A DNA stretch of 64,000 nucleotides, from assembly GCF_026151205.1 (NCBI RefSeq), contig NC_087083.1, positions 5,868,460 through 5,932,459 of the forward strand. Reading direction: 5' to 3'. How positions within the stretch are numbered: the stretch's first letter is position 1; every line of letters begins with the position of its first letter. This document shows positions 9,852 to 22,226 of the stretch, piece by piece. A model generated the notes under the pieces. The model saw nothing but the letters and a program-made list of their open reading frames with translations. It was not told the origin of the DNA and searched no databases. Source of the DNA: Bolinopsis microptera (taxonomy: Eukaryota > Ctenophora > Tentaculata > Lobata > Bolinopsidae). Both the position numbers and the translations under genes were made by a program.

Positions 9852-12800
9852 TTACCGGACAAGTTGGACAGCATCTTCCAGCTCTTTACACCACTCTTCT
9901 CTTTCAGCAGCACTCTCCGGACATCCCTGAGGGGAATACTCTTTCAGTGAAATAGTGAAATTCTCGAAGTGAAATAATAGAATAATCTTAGTGAAATAGT
10001 GAAATATTTTTAAAAGTATATCGGAGACAGCTCGTAGGCACTTGTCCTGATTATTGAAAAATTAAAGTTGTTCCGGTGAATGGAGAATCACAGTAAATGA
10101 TGGACTGTACAAGTATTCGAGCAATAGTGAAATATTAAAATAGTGAAATAGTGAAATAGTGAAATAGTGAAATAGTGAAATACTCATATAAAATGGTAAA
10201 TAAGGGATGGACTGTACCTGTATTTGAGCGATAGTAATTTCACTGTCACGTCCACCTTCACACTTCACTTTAACTTCACCACTCTTCAGAATGTAAATAC
10301 TCAGCTGCTTGTCTTGTCGCGACCCACCTGGGTAAAGAGAAGTTAGTTCAGGTTGAACTGTGAGTGAGCTCGATAAAAAAATTCACCTAAAATTCACTTT
10401 AAATTCACTTAAAATTCAGTTAAAATTCACTTAAAATACACTTAAAATACACTTTGTACTATAAGAGTAGGTTTCACACACATGACTAAGTGTAAAAGAT
10501 TAATTATAAATAACTTAAGAAGTTATGAGTTGAAAAAATGTGCACATACCGAATGCTCCGAAAGCTTTCTTGAACTCATCCACAGATTTGAGCACGTTTT
10601 TCAGTTTATTGTTGTGTTTTTTCAGTGCGTCACGAGGTGCATTAGACCTGGGATAATACCGTATCACTATTAGGGAACGAAAGAACAAAAGTACTACCAT
10701 GCTGCTACTAAACTTTTATATTGATTACGACAAGCTCTTTGGAAAATCTTCCGTATATTCGTACTTTATCTACGACACCAAGATAAAGTAATGCAAAATT
10801 AGAAACAAAGCATTTCCTTGTATTCAAGTTCAACTAAACAGAGTTACAACCCTTCCTCACCTGTACTTGACAAACTGATCACACTGATCACAGCACTCCT
10901 TAAGCTGTTTCCTCAGTTCAGAATGGTACTCCTGTACAGCGTTCAGCTCATCCTCCAGAGCTGATATTGCTGTGTTGTGTTCCTCTCGGAGTGCTGAAAC
11001 GGCGTTCTCTACCGCTGATTGCACGTCGTTGTCAGGCGATACCTGGAGAATGGGCAGGTGTTAGGTGATACCTGGAGAATGGGCAAGTGTTAGGTGATAC
11101 CTGGAGAATGGGCAGGTGTTATGCAGACTGGAGAGGTGGAATATTTTTGACTAATTACAACACTACAAATCTATTACATTTATTGAGGACGTTACAGAAG
11201 GAATTGATTTGATGTAGTTGGAGGAGTCCTAACTCTCCTAACGTCTGTAAATGGAGTTTTATTTGTATCATATATAAATGCGGCAGGGAGGTGTATCACA
11301 CAAACCCGTTGATAAAGTATTTTCTCTTATTGAATTATTTATTTAAATATTTCACCTGATCGTCCAAGTAGTCCGACAGTTCCTGGAGTTGCTGTTTCAA
11401 ATCCCCGTTCTCCTTCCTCAGCGCTTCTATGTCGTCATGCCACTTCTGTAGCAATAATTAGTTAGTTCTGCGGATACCAATCTTGAAGATTGTATTGAAC
11501 AGGAAAGTTAGAAAAAATTACGTAATCTCATTAAACTATATAAAAAATAAGTATAAAGAATAAGGAAAAGGAACGGGAATGAAGCCAATACCAGAAGTGA
11601 AACCCCACCAAAGAATAATTGATCCTTAGGTAGACCTGGTGAAATAAAGTAACTGAACTGTAAGTTTAAGAAAAGACGGAAGGAATAAAGGAGAGAGGAA
11701 ATAATGTTATGTGAACATCATCAGCAGATGACTTGGCACACCGGTTTCGGGGGTTTAATACCTGTACCGGTTTAATGTGCCAAGACCCCCTAGCAATCAC
11801 TCGTCAGTGATCACCTGTTCACGTTAAATGTGATGTCAAGGATGTCGCTGACATCAAGTATACTGTATTTGTACAGAATACTAGGTCGGTCTTTCAGAAG
11901 CTTTCTGAATTTACTCTTCAGGAGTCTGTCATTATAACATCTTGAAAGAAGTGTCCTATAAAGGGTGTTGGTAGAACACAGAAAAGAATCAAGGTCAGAT
12001 ATAATGGAAGAGTAACGAAGGACTTGACCGTAAAAAACATTATAACCAACAGAAGAGGAAATATTACTGTTAGGAAAGGTGTACATGACCACAGGAAAGT
12101 TGAAGTCATCAAGTTTGTTGTAAAGCTTGGTGGCGACGTGTCCGGAGTTATTCATCGAGATGTTGATGTCGAGATAGTTTACGGACTTATTGTCGTCACC
12201 ACTCCTCTCCATAAGCAGGTCAGGTGGATAAATGGACCTGATTAGGTTAGAGAAATGCAAATAGTTCATGGTGTTGAGGTCGTCGACATATCTGCAGTTT
12301 CTTGAGAGGAGCTTAGCGAGACCGAACTTCTTTTCTTTGATTAGGCGTGTCATGTAGTTGAATTCACACTTCCCTAGCGAAAGATCAGCGAACTGGCTAC
12401 TAGAATTCCCTCCCATGGGAATGCCTTTCGTTTGTCTTAAAATCTGATCCCCAAAACAAACAAAAGTGTTAAACAGAATAAATGTAATAGCTGTTTTGAG
12501 TTTATCAGCAGAAAAACATAATACAGCCAAGTTAGAGTGTTTTCCAGCTTCGATTTGTTTGAAGATAAGAAACCTGATCACAGATAAAGTCTGTTATCTC
12601 CATGATGTGGCCTCGTAGCTCTTCGTTCTCTTTCTTCAGAGCCTTCATGTCATTTGGTGGTGATCCTCCCTCAAATTTCTGAGATTTAATCATTTATATA
12701 TATATTTTTTTTACTCATTTATATTGATGTCAGATTGATCCTACCTTGAGAATATGAGAAATCTAAGACTCAATCTAAAATTTAATCATTAAAAATTGAA

Positions 12801-15800
12801 ATAATAACGGTACAAACCCATTTGAGCTCCTTGATGACATCAGCCTTGGTAAACTTGGATTGTGGTGTTGATAGTCGGTGTGGATCTATTGTTCTCAGCT
12901 GCTTGGCACAATCCTCACGCTCCTTCCACAAGTCCTTCAGGTTACTGTCATTCTGCCTTAGTTTCCTCTTTAGGGCATATGTTTCCTGTGAGATACAGTT
13001 ATTAGCTAATAACTTAAACATTTAAATTTACTGTTATATTACTAATCTAAGTTCTAACATCATGCATTACCGTACAAATTTGAAAGCCCCAAAAAATGTA
13101 TCGAAACTAAATACAATTACTAACCCTAGACAGAGACACCATGGAGGATCCAGGACCATGGTGAGTGCTCCTCATCTTCACCTCTAGATCTGATATCTCC
13201 TTCTTCAAGCCTCAATCTCCTGCTCTGTATCAACAATATCCCTATCTTTCTTATCCAACATCTCCTGAAGCTCTCCTTCATTCAGATTGTATAGTGAAGA
13301 GATCAGGTTCTTACACCTTGCACAGATGAACTTTCCGTCCGGATCTTGCCGAGATTGGGAGAGATAGTTCTTAGTTCTGCCAAGTTCCTCGTGGGTTTCC
13401 TCAAGCTGCTGCTGGAGCTCACGAACTTGATCCTTTAAGTCTGATTCCTTCTCAGGGGTTGAGTGAACAGATCCGATAGAGATGTTAGAAGGAGGGGTGT
13501 GAAGTTGGGATAGCTCCTCCTGGACATGCTCAGCTTCTTTAAGAATATTAGACAAGGTCTTGTTCTCATCGTACACCTCCCGGAGACTGATCTTACAATC
13601 CTCCAACTGGTTCTCAAGTATCTTTATCTTCCTGCTGGCTACAGCTGCTTCCTTCTGAGCCTCGAACAGCTCCCGGTTATCTACCCTGGCTGGGGGAGAG
13701 TTCTTCAAGTTGTGACTGATGAGAACACGATCCGCTTCAACAAGCTCACTGTGTAGACTGCTCACTTCCACTTCTAGTCTCTGGATGTCAAGTTCCTTGC
13801 TGGAAAGGATGGTTTGAAGTCGGTTTATCTCGTCAGGAATGTGCTCGTTTAGTTTTCGGATGATTCTGTCCATGAAGGAAGCTGTAAGGTATCTCACTTC
13901 ATCTCGTGATAGCTCCTTCTTGAGTGCTTTCTTGAGTTGTTCGTTGTTATCTTTGAGGTCTTTGACTCTAGCTGAGATCATTTGAAGGGCGGAGCTGGCT
14001 TCAGATAAACGGTTATTTTCTTGGGATAACTTCTTGCAGCTGCCTTGTACTTCTCTAAGCTCACCTTGTAGCGTCTCGTTTTCCTCTTTCATTAACTGGA
14101 GTTGTTTTTTGATCTCCGCATCACTTGACTGAGCCCTCTTTAAGTTATTAAGAGCAACTTCTTTTCCTCTAGCCTCAGCCTCTAGCCTTGCGTTCTCCTC
14201 CGCCAATCTCTCATTCTGATCAAGAACCTCCTTAACTGTTTCATCCAGTTCCTTCCTCTTCTCGCTATCTGCCTCTACCTTGTCCAACTCTCCTGCCACT
14301 TCCTCCATCTCGTTCATCAAAGCGCTGTGTTCCAGAGTCACTACTGACAGTCTGTTCTCCAGAGACTCACACTTTTTCTTCAACTCACTGTTAATCACGT
14401 CTTTGTTAGAGTTAGACTCGGTTGTTTCAGCGAGGCGGTCAGTTAGATCCCAGTTCTCTTCAACGAGAGATGTGAGTTGGTTCTTCGTGTCCTGAAGGTC
14501 TTTGTTGCACTTCTGGGTTTCTTTCTGGTTATCTTCAGCATCTCGTTCATGTTTCCCAATCTCAAGATTAAGTTCACCGATCAACTGTTCGTAGTATTTG
14601 GCTTGGTCGAGAGCCGAGTTATAATCTTGCTCATTTCGAGCCATTTCTTTGTGAAGATCCTTACATTCCTTCTCCTTTTTCTTCAGCTCCTGCTGCATTT
14701 CGGACAGATGGTTCTTCAGATCCTCAATCTTCTTCAGGTTTCTTTGATCAGGTTCTGGGCTCTTGGGAATCGACATCATTGACTTGTGATGGTCAACTCG
14801 AGACTTAAGTTTAGAAATCTCACGTTCTTTTAGGATAAGTTTTTCTTCGGTCTTTTCAACTTGATATTGTAAATCGTACAACTGATTCTTCAACTCGTTG
14901 TTCTCAGAATTCAGATTAACTATGAACTCTTTAGTGCCTTCGTTGTTCGATTGCATAATAGATAGCTTGTTCTGAAGTTCAGTAACCTTCAGTTCTTGTC
15001 TCGACTCTGCTGCCTTAACCAACTCTGACTCCTTGCATTTTATCAGATTTAGTTCATTTCCCAGCTTCTCCTTTTCGTTTTGAAGGATTTCTATCTCATA
15101 CATCATTTCCGTGAGACCTCTGTCTGGTTGAATCTGCTCTCTCAGCTCATTCAATTCTTCAGAGATCATATCCACTGGTTCATGAACGTGCAATTTCTCT
15201 ATCAAATGAGCATTGAGTTCTACAAGCTCGAAATTATCCCCAGTTTTTAGTTTGTTAACTTTTTGTAGATTCTTGACAAGCTGATCACAGTGAGTCAGCT
15301 TATCAGATAAATTGTTCACCTTGGAATTTGAAACATCCAGTTCTGTCAAGAGGTATTTGAGGTTCGTTTTCAGTTCCTCAATATTTAACTCATATTTCTC
15401 CTTATCAGCATACAAATGACGGTTTTCTTCCAGCAGTAACTCCCCACATTGGCGCTCATGCTTCATACTCGAAACAGCATCCTGCAGCTTCCTCTCCGAC
15501 TTAGCAAGTTTGGAGTTGAAAGATGTCAGCTGGTTGACAAGCGATTTGGTTTCTCCAGATTTAAGACCAAACATGTCTCGGGTCTCCTGAAGTTCACTTT
15601 CACACCTCTTCAGCTCGTGAACAAGATGAGCTCTCTTGTTATCAGTCAGTTCCAGTTTCCTTCTCAGATCCACTATCTCATTCTGTTGAGCAGTGAATTC
15701 CAGGCGTTGTGTTGCTGAAGCTGAGGTGATCCTATCTTGGTTCAAGTCTTTGAGGATGTTGACGAAGCGTTTGGCGTGGTCAACATTGCTGTTCCTCTTG

Positions 15801-18800
15801 TTACCTTGTGCCATTGCTGTTGATGATATGGACTCGATCTTCTTCAATAAGTTGTTACGATCCTCTTCCATTTCAGTGAGAGATCTTGACCAAATCGCTT
15901 TCTCTGTTTCATGTTCCTTCTGAAGTCTCTCTATGTCGTTGCTCACTGTTCTGGCTTCATTTGCTAGCTCCGAAATTTCCGACTTCAGGGTTTCTATTTC
16001 AGCGTTTTTATTCCTGTACAACTCATCTATATCATCAGCGCTCTGTTGAGCGTGTGCTAAACTGTCTTTAAGACTCAGAATCTCAATCCTCTGTTCTTCA
16101 ACCTCTAACCCCTTCTGCATGCACTGATCCTCAAGATTTGCTATGGAATTCTCCAGTTTATTATGAACTGCCAGTAAGCACGCGTACTCCTCGATCCTCC
16201 TTGCTAGTTCAGCTCTTATGCGATCAAATTGTACTTTTTCTTGTTTCCTCTGCTTCTGAAGTCCCTTCTTCTGATCATCAGCAACTCTCAGCTCATCAGC
16301 CATCTTCTGCAGCTCGTCCTGGAGATCATTATACTCTTCATCAGTGTAGAATTGGTACTGACTTTGTTCGGATTTAATAGATTGTGAGCTCTCCTCAGCC
16401 TTCAAACGGTCAATTTCTTTTCTCAGCTGAGCAGTTAGTTTCACAAGTCGGTCACGATCCCGTTCTTTGTCCTCAAGCAGGGAATTCAGAGCTTCAAGCT
16501 CACAGAGAGTCGCCTTGAAGTCAACTTTAAGGTCGATTCGTTTCTTCTCTGTTTCCATTAACTGTTCGCTTAGCTTTTTAATCTTTTCTAACAAATCCTC
16601 GTTGTTCATGGTCTTTGCAATCTCAGGATCAATATCAAGCTCCAGCATTTTGCTTTCATTAGCCTCAAAGTCATGTTTCTTGACAAGCACATTCTTTAAT
16701 GATTCTACTTGAGCCTCCATCGCCTTGACTTTAGCAGCGGCATCCCGTACATACTTCTCTTTGGATTTGACCTCTTCCTCCAACTTCCTCTGGTTTTCAA
16801 GACTTTTCTCAGAGATCTCATGGCGAGCAAGCTCTGCTTCTCTCATCCTCTTTATAGCAACATCCACATTATCCTCACTTTTTGTGACAGTACTTCTTAA
16901 AGCATTCAGCTCAGTTTCGAAGGCTTTAGCTTTCTTGGTTTTGTCCTCTACTATGTCTTTCAGTTCGTAGATTTCTTGCTTGAACGCTTTGTATGTTCGA
17001 CTATCATCGTTGAGATCCTGCTCCAAAAGCTGGATTTTGTGATCGAGCCTTTCCATAGCCATTGCTTTATCTTCGATTTCACGCTGTGCATCAGTTTTAA
17101 TTTTGTTACTATCTCTGACATCACTTTTCAGTTTCAAGATTTCTTCATCCCGCTGAGATACCTGGCTTTGAAATTTCTTTTGAAGATCAACATACGTTTG
17201 GGCTGATTCTCCCAGCACCTTCTCAATCTCATCCTTGATGTCAACTCGATCCTTTCCCTCCGAAGCTAGCTTATCTTTCTGCTGACTCATTTTAGCCATA
17301 AGGTCTTGAACTGCTCTTTGCTTATCCTCAATCTTCCTTTGCAGGGCTGTGTTCAGTTGCTCCTGATCCATTTTCTGTTCGTCTTGACAATTCTTGATGC
17401 TCTCCTGAATCTCCGCCTGTTTGGCTCTATCTTCCTCAAGCTGTTTCTGGAGGTTCTTCAACTGTTCGTCCAGGTTTTCCTTCACAGATGGTTCACGGAC
17501 CGACTGTTCTCTCGATTTATTCTTGATAAGCTGCTTCCTTAGATTGCTTACTTCTTGCGTGGACGATTTCAAGTCCTTCTCAAGAACTGAACACCGCTTT
17601 TTGTAACCCTCATTTTTAATGGACCTTTCTTTCCAATAATCAATATCATGAGATTGAGGATCATCATGAGCATGGTCAGAAGGAGCAGGAGAAGGCGCAG
17701 CCAATAGAGAATCAATCCTGTCGGTCAGCTCTTTCACCTCTAGATCCTTCATATTCAACAGCTCTTCAAGTTCCTGAACCCTGGAGTCCAGATTACCAAC
17801 AGGAGTCGATTTATCTGTTATATCCGTCACGTTAGAAAGGGTATCTGTGGAGCTGTGTCTCTCTGAAGGTTCGTGTAACTGGCCTGGCATGTCAACTTCA
17901 TCCTTTGGAGGTATCGTGTACTCAGTCTGTCCTCCACGTGACTTCCTTGGTCTACTCTTAACTCCATTTTCAGCACAGAGCTGGGATAACATCTTGTTCT
18001 TTTCAGCTAGTCTGTCAACGAGATTGTTCAGACTTTCGTAGCATTCCTTTCTCTTTTCATCGTCATCTGCATCCTCCTCCTCGGCGTTTTCAAGTTCGCC
18101 GATAGCTGTTTTGGTTTTGAGAATGTCTCTGTTGATCCCAGCTACTTCTTTTTCGATACTTCCGAGTTTGGCGAAGATAATTTTACCCTGAGGGGATCCC
18201 TTTTGTTCTTTTATGGAGAGTTGCTGCTCCTTTATAGAAGCTGCTTTGATTGATTCAGCCTTTGATTTTTTGGAAGATTTCGACACTGATTTTAACGATT
18301 TGCTAGCATCATCACCTTCTTCTCCTTCTTTAACTTCTTCCTCATCTTCAGGTAATTCTTCCTCCTCAGCCGCAGCCGCAGCCGCAGCCTCCTCTTCCTC
18401 TTTTTGTTGTTCTTCTTTCTCTGCCGCCTCTGATAGATTCTTCAGCTGAGATTTTGCGGTCTCTATGTCCTTTTCTACTACAGCAAGCGACTGTTCCTTC
18501 TCTGCTAGAGTCTTGTCTTTTTCTGCAATAACTTGACCAGCATTCTCGACTTGGATCTTCAGGTCATTATTTTCCGCCTCCAAGTTTCCAATAGTATCTT
18601 TGTTCTTCTCGTTATCATCTTTCAAAGCACCATGCTCCGCGGTCAGGTTATCAAAGTCCAGAGCGACTTTGTCGTAATCAGTTTTCATCTTGTTAAGTTC
18701 AGAGTTCTTTTGAGACAGCTCAAGTTGTGAAGTCTCAAGAATATTTTTTGTTCTCTCAAGATCACCATTGGTATTCTCGAGCTTCTTAACCAGATCGTCC

Positions 18801-21584
18801 GCTTTATCTGTTGCAACTGTCAGTGCATCCTTAGTTGTCTTGTTATCTTTCGTCAGATCTTCCTGCTTCGTGCTGTACTGAGTAGTGAACTCAATAAACT
18901 TAAAGATCACATTTTTGGCAGACTGAAGTTTATCTTTTTCTGAGATGTACCCAAAGTTTTTGTTGCAACAAACAGGGTCATTCTTCAAGGAATCTGAGAT
19001 TTCAACAAAGAATGCGTTCAAGTCCTCATCATATTGAACAACCTTTCCAGTCAGCATGTCTACATTGACTTTGTACTCTTCCAATGTTTTGTTAGCAAAG
19101 TTTATAGCTCCCTGAAGTTTCTTCTTTTGTGCCTTTACCTCCGCGTATTTGGTCTTCCAAGCTGCCAAATCTTCCAAATTCGCTCCAGCTGATGCAGTTT
19201 TACTGGCTTCTTCCTCAGCCTGGAATACCAAATCTTCGATCTCTTTCTGCTTAGCTGCAAGCGTCTTCTCAAACTCATCCATCTTTTCCTGGAAGGTTGC
19301 TATCTCTGTTCTATTTTCGTCCAATTCAGCTTCTTTTACTTTTACCTTCTCATCCATCTCAGCAATTTCTTCATCCTTAGCTTTGATAACGTCGTCCTTT
19401 TCAACAAATGCCCTCTCCTTCTCTTTTATAGCTGCCTCTAATGCCTCTATCTGCTTGGTACGATGAGTAAGTTTAGTGCCAATGATAGCAATCTTAACCA
19501 ACAGCTGTACACGTGTTGGGCCAGCTGGCACCTCAGTTTGAGTAGTTGCGTGCTCGTTATCTTGGGGGCTTACGTCGTCCTCCTCCTCTTCTGGTTCCTC
19601 TTCTGGTGCCGCCTGTTCCACAGCAGCAGCTGCAGCGGGTACCTCCTTCATTCCAGCTTCATACTCCTTGATAGTGTCCAAAGCATCCGTTAGAGCGTTT
19701 TGAAGCTCAAGAACTTGTTCTTTAAGAGCATCAACATCCTCACGGTTGTAGGAAGCACTTAGAGAGTTTTCTATCTTCTCTGACATCTCCTCCAGAGTAC
19801 TAATTCTCTCCTTATCAGTCACTTGGTCAGTGGTGGAGGCTCCGAAGCCTTGATCGTCTTTAAGACCTCTGTTTTTGGACTTTAGTTTCAAGTTCTCTTG
19901 GTATATATTGTGTACTTTAGTTTGGAGTCGTATGTTTTCTTTGAGAACGTCTCCGTCAGTGGTGGAACCAGGCGGTTCGGGTTTAAAGGATTCCTTTTCG
20001 TCTTGTAAAACTTTTCTTTGATACTCGCATGTGGCGTATTTCTGGTTAAGAAGTGCTATTTCCATCTTGTATCTCTCTATTTCTTCTGTCAGAGCGGATA
20101 CCTTAGGCTCCAACTCACCATCCACTTTCTGTGATAAATTATCTTTTTCATTGAGAAGATCACTGATAACCTTGCGACTCTCTGCGTTTGAATCGAGCGT
20201 CTTTTCAAGCTCTGTAGCTATAGCAGAAGCATCACCCTGCAGCAACATCTTAACTTTCTCCCTCATTTCCTGATTCTCATGTACAGACGCCTGGAGAGCA
20301 TCTTTTAGTTTCAGGTTCTCTTTCATCAGCTTCTTCATGCTTTTCTGAGCTGCCCGTTTAGCCCGGTACAGTTCTACTGGATCACCTAGGTCAGCAGGTG
20401 TGGCTTCAGTCTCAGATTCAGGTTCTTCTTCAGATGGAGTCTTTTCAGGGGACTGTTCAGATTCTATTTGTTCATCTGTTTGCACGTTCATTTCCGTGGA
20501 AGATGCTTTGGTTTTAGACTTTTTGGAGTCTCTTGGGGTTTGGCCTGGGAGATACGTTTGGCACATGCCATCTCTCTTTGAGACATCTGCTTGTATGTCA
20601 GCGTCAGCAGTCGGGATATGAAGTTGGCCATCGTTTTGTAACTTAATTGCAAGTTTTCGAATGTCTGACTTCAAATTATCGAATTCAACGGATGCATTCT
20701 TTCTCTTTTCAACTTCTCCATCTAATGCCTTCTTCAGTGCCTTCACCACTTTCTTGAGCCGGTCTGCGTCATTTTTATGTCTTGTCATAGAATCGGTGGA
20801 ATCAGAGCCATCAGTTTTAGTCGCACACAAAGCCTCAAACAGATAATCAGTCTCAGTCTGCTCACACTTATCCTCGAACAGCTGTCTGATCCGCTCCCCA
20901 GCCATGGATTTATAAGAAGCAAGCAGTAATGCTCTCTGAGTCTCACTCCCATCCAACAGCTTCTGTAAACTATCAATAGTCTCCCGATCAGTGCTCATAA
21001 CCTCGTTACAGTGCACGTTTTGTGAGATAACAGCTTTTGTCTGTGCAGATGTTCTCTTCAGCTCTGACTTCAGAGTTCTTATCAGATCATCTCTCTCCGC
21101 TATAATAGACCTCATGTTCTCAAGTGACATAGTGAGCGGGTATATGGGCTTGTGTCGAGTCTTGCTAGGTCCAGTAACTGGTTCAAACTGTTCTTGTACA
21201 TTAGCTAATATAGACTCAGCATCTCCCAGCTGCCGCTCCTTCTCGAACAGAGCATCTTTATACATCCTGCACTGTTCTGTGATGAGGCTGAGCTGAGAGT
21301 TGAGGTGGAGACGTTCCTGGAATTAAACAGGAATTAAACAGGAATTAAACAGGAATTAAACAGGAATTAAACAGGAATTTGTCTGGAAGAACATTGACGG
21401 AGTCGTCTAGACTATACAAGAAAAAAAGCCATGTATAAAATAAATGAATTTCAAAAACAACACGTTTACATTTAACTACGTTACCTGGTGGCCACATTCT
21501 AGTTGGTGCTGAAGACGTTTGTAAGCGCTGTGTTGTTCTGGGGCTCCTTTCATTCCACCATGAGCTGGGGGAGTGTGGGTGAGT
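9852..21584 (-). CDS. 3' part of a giant coiled-coil protein locus (contains the 8.2 kb exon)
   Basis: Exons read in order on the minus strand: 21584-21485, 21316-13125 (giant), 12985-12818, 12678-12574, 11445-11356, 11042-10861, 10647-10550, 10327-10218, 9926-9852 (stop TAA at 9852-9854). Phases match at every junction if one base is restored in the giant exon. The product is almost entirely heptad-type, rich in Glu, Lys, Leu and Gln, as in centrosomal, Golgi or cytoskeletal scaffold proteins. No named family is recognised. The last two exons are less helical (IYILKSGEVKVKCEGG) and end in EREEWCKELEDAVQLVR, which resembles the last helix of a PH domain but could be plain coil. The 21584-21485 exon has an in-frame ATG (MKGAPEQ), so this may be a separate gene, or the continuation of the exons at 58.2-22.3 kb. 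Confidence 0.75.
9950..10190. repeat. Degenerate aatagtga-type repeat filling the last intron
   Basis: Repeats of tagtgaaa with variants occupy most of the intron between exons 10327-10218 and 9926-9852. On the transcribed strand they give a pyrimidine-rich tttcacta tract before the final acceptor. Confidence 0.6.
11031..11126. repeat. Three tandem copies of a 3' splice site (33-bp unit)
   Basis: The unit cctggagaatgggcaggtgt plus taggtgata is repeated about three times next to the exon that starts at 11042. On the coding strand each copy reads cccattctccag followed by gtatc, so each carries a candidate acceptor identical to the one used. The copy joined to the long coding exon is the one that matters. 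Confidence 0.8.
11700..12545 (-). mobile_element. Reverse transcriptase fragment in an intron of the coiled-coil locus
   Basis: Minus-strand frame with stop at 11811. Motif B-like QTKGIPMGGNSSSQFADLSL, motif C-like CRYVDDLNTMN, and later VNYLDINI and YNKLDDFNFPVVMY are seen. The fingers and motif A part is missing or partial, so it is truncated at its 5' end. The upstream part of the long ORF (12581-12545) is exon 12678-12574 plus its donor, not RT. Downstream, 11728-11780 holds an inverted repeat (ttggcaca and tgtgccaa around two ccggttt boxes) that may be part of the element's end. Resembles RTs with the GIPMG box (Penelope-like or allied); clade not certain. Confidence 0.7.
13125..21316 (-). 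CDS. Giant coiled-coil exon, 8.2 kb, with an apparent one-base frameshift near its 3' end
   Basis: Open from the acceptor at 21316 (ttaattccag, then ERLHLNSQLS) to a TGA at 13205-13207, about 2700 codons. It is a nearly continuous coiled coil. Acidic linkers occur early (EEEPESETEATPAD) and near residues 950-1000 of the frame that starts at 21265 (Glu/Ala-rich run, encoded by a gccgca repeat at about 18360-18390). One CxxC (CARC) lies close to the end. After the TGA the next frame continues directly as LKKEISDLEVKMRSTHHGPG up to a good donor (AGG, then gttagt) at 13125, joining in phase to the next exon. The exon length (8192) is one short of a multiple of three, as expected if one base is missing near 13207-13212. 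Confidence 0.9.
21317..21380. repeat. 11-bp tandem repeat forming the pyrimidine tract of the giant exon's acceptor
   Basis: Unit caggaattaaa, about six copies. On the coding strand this is tgtttaattcc repeated, and the last copy runs straight into ag at the exon border (21316). Confidence 0.85.
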
Positions 21585-22226
21585 CTGGCAAGTTTGATTA
21601 GTTTAATAATTAACTTATATTATTAATTAATTTACTAACTAATTGTTAAAGCGGATACTCCGTGGTCATGATAAAATTATACCCTTTCTGTTATACCCAC
21701 TTACTTCCAACAATAGTTTAAACAACTTGCAGTTTGTCATATTGGTAAAGATTTGAAATAACATTGACTGATATATTGTGTAACATATCAATCTATTGAA
21801 AAATACAGCAGTAAAATGTTCCCTTCTATTCTTTCCAAAGACGATAGGTGGAGCCCCATCAATACAGGTAATATACGAATATAATTACTAGATCTAAATT
21901 TGTCCAAATTGGTACAGTAAAATACTGTTACGAGCATATGATTGAGCTGGTTACTCAATTAGATGAGATTAAGCCAAAATAAGAAATACGATAGGTCATG
22001 ATCTACACTGATACCTAAACGCCTATATAAAGAGGTGATAAGTCAGAGAAGTTGACTAAAGTTAGAGGGTACAGTATGGATTATGTTATACTTGTATCAA
22101 AACTACTATAGAAGTATAGACTATAAACTATACAACCACGCGCGCAACTATACTCAGTAAAATTCATGTATAGATTGTGCAGTCCTAATATCTCAAGAAC
22201 ACCCCAGACATTTGATAATCTCAGTT
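21585..22226. other. AT-rich intron or intergenic gap between the two halves of the coiled-coil locus
   Basis: No coding sequence seen. Whether transcription crosses this gap decides if the locus is one gene or two. Confidence 0.4.

Noticed and set aside
10218-10327. Cyclic-nucleotide-binding domain (IYILKSGEVKVK resembles its first strands)
   Set aside because: The rest of the fold, including the phosphate-binding cassette, is absent; the following exon goes straight to a helical end.
13435-21296. About 25 plus-strand ORFs of 60-105 codons opposite the giant exon
   Set aside because: Antisense shadows of a coiled-coil frame; their Ser/Leu/Phe-rich content is the expected complement of Glu/Lys/Leu codons.
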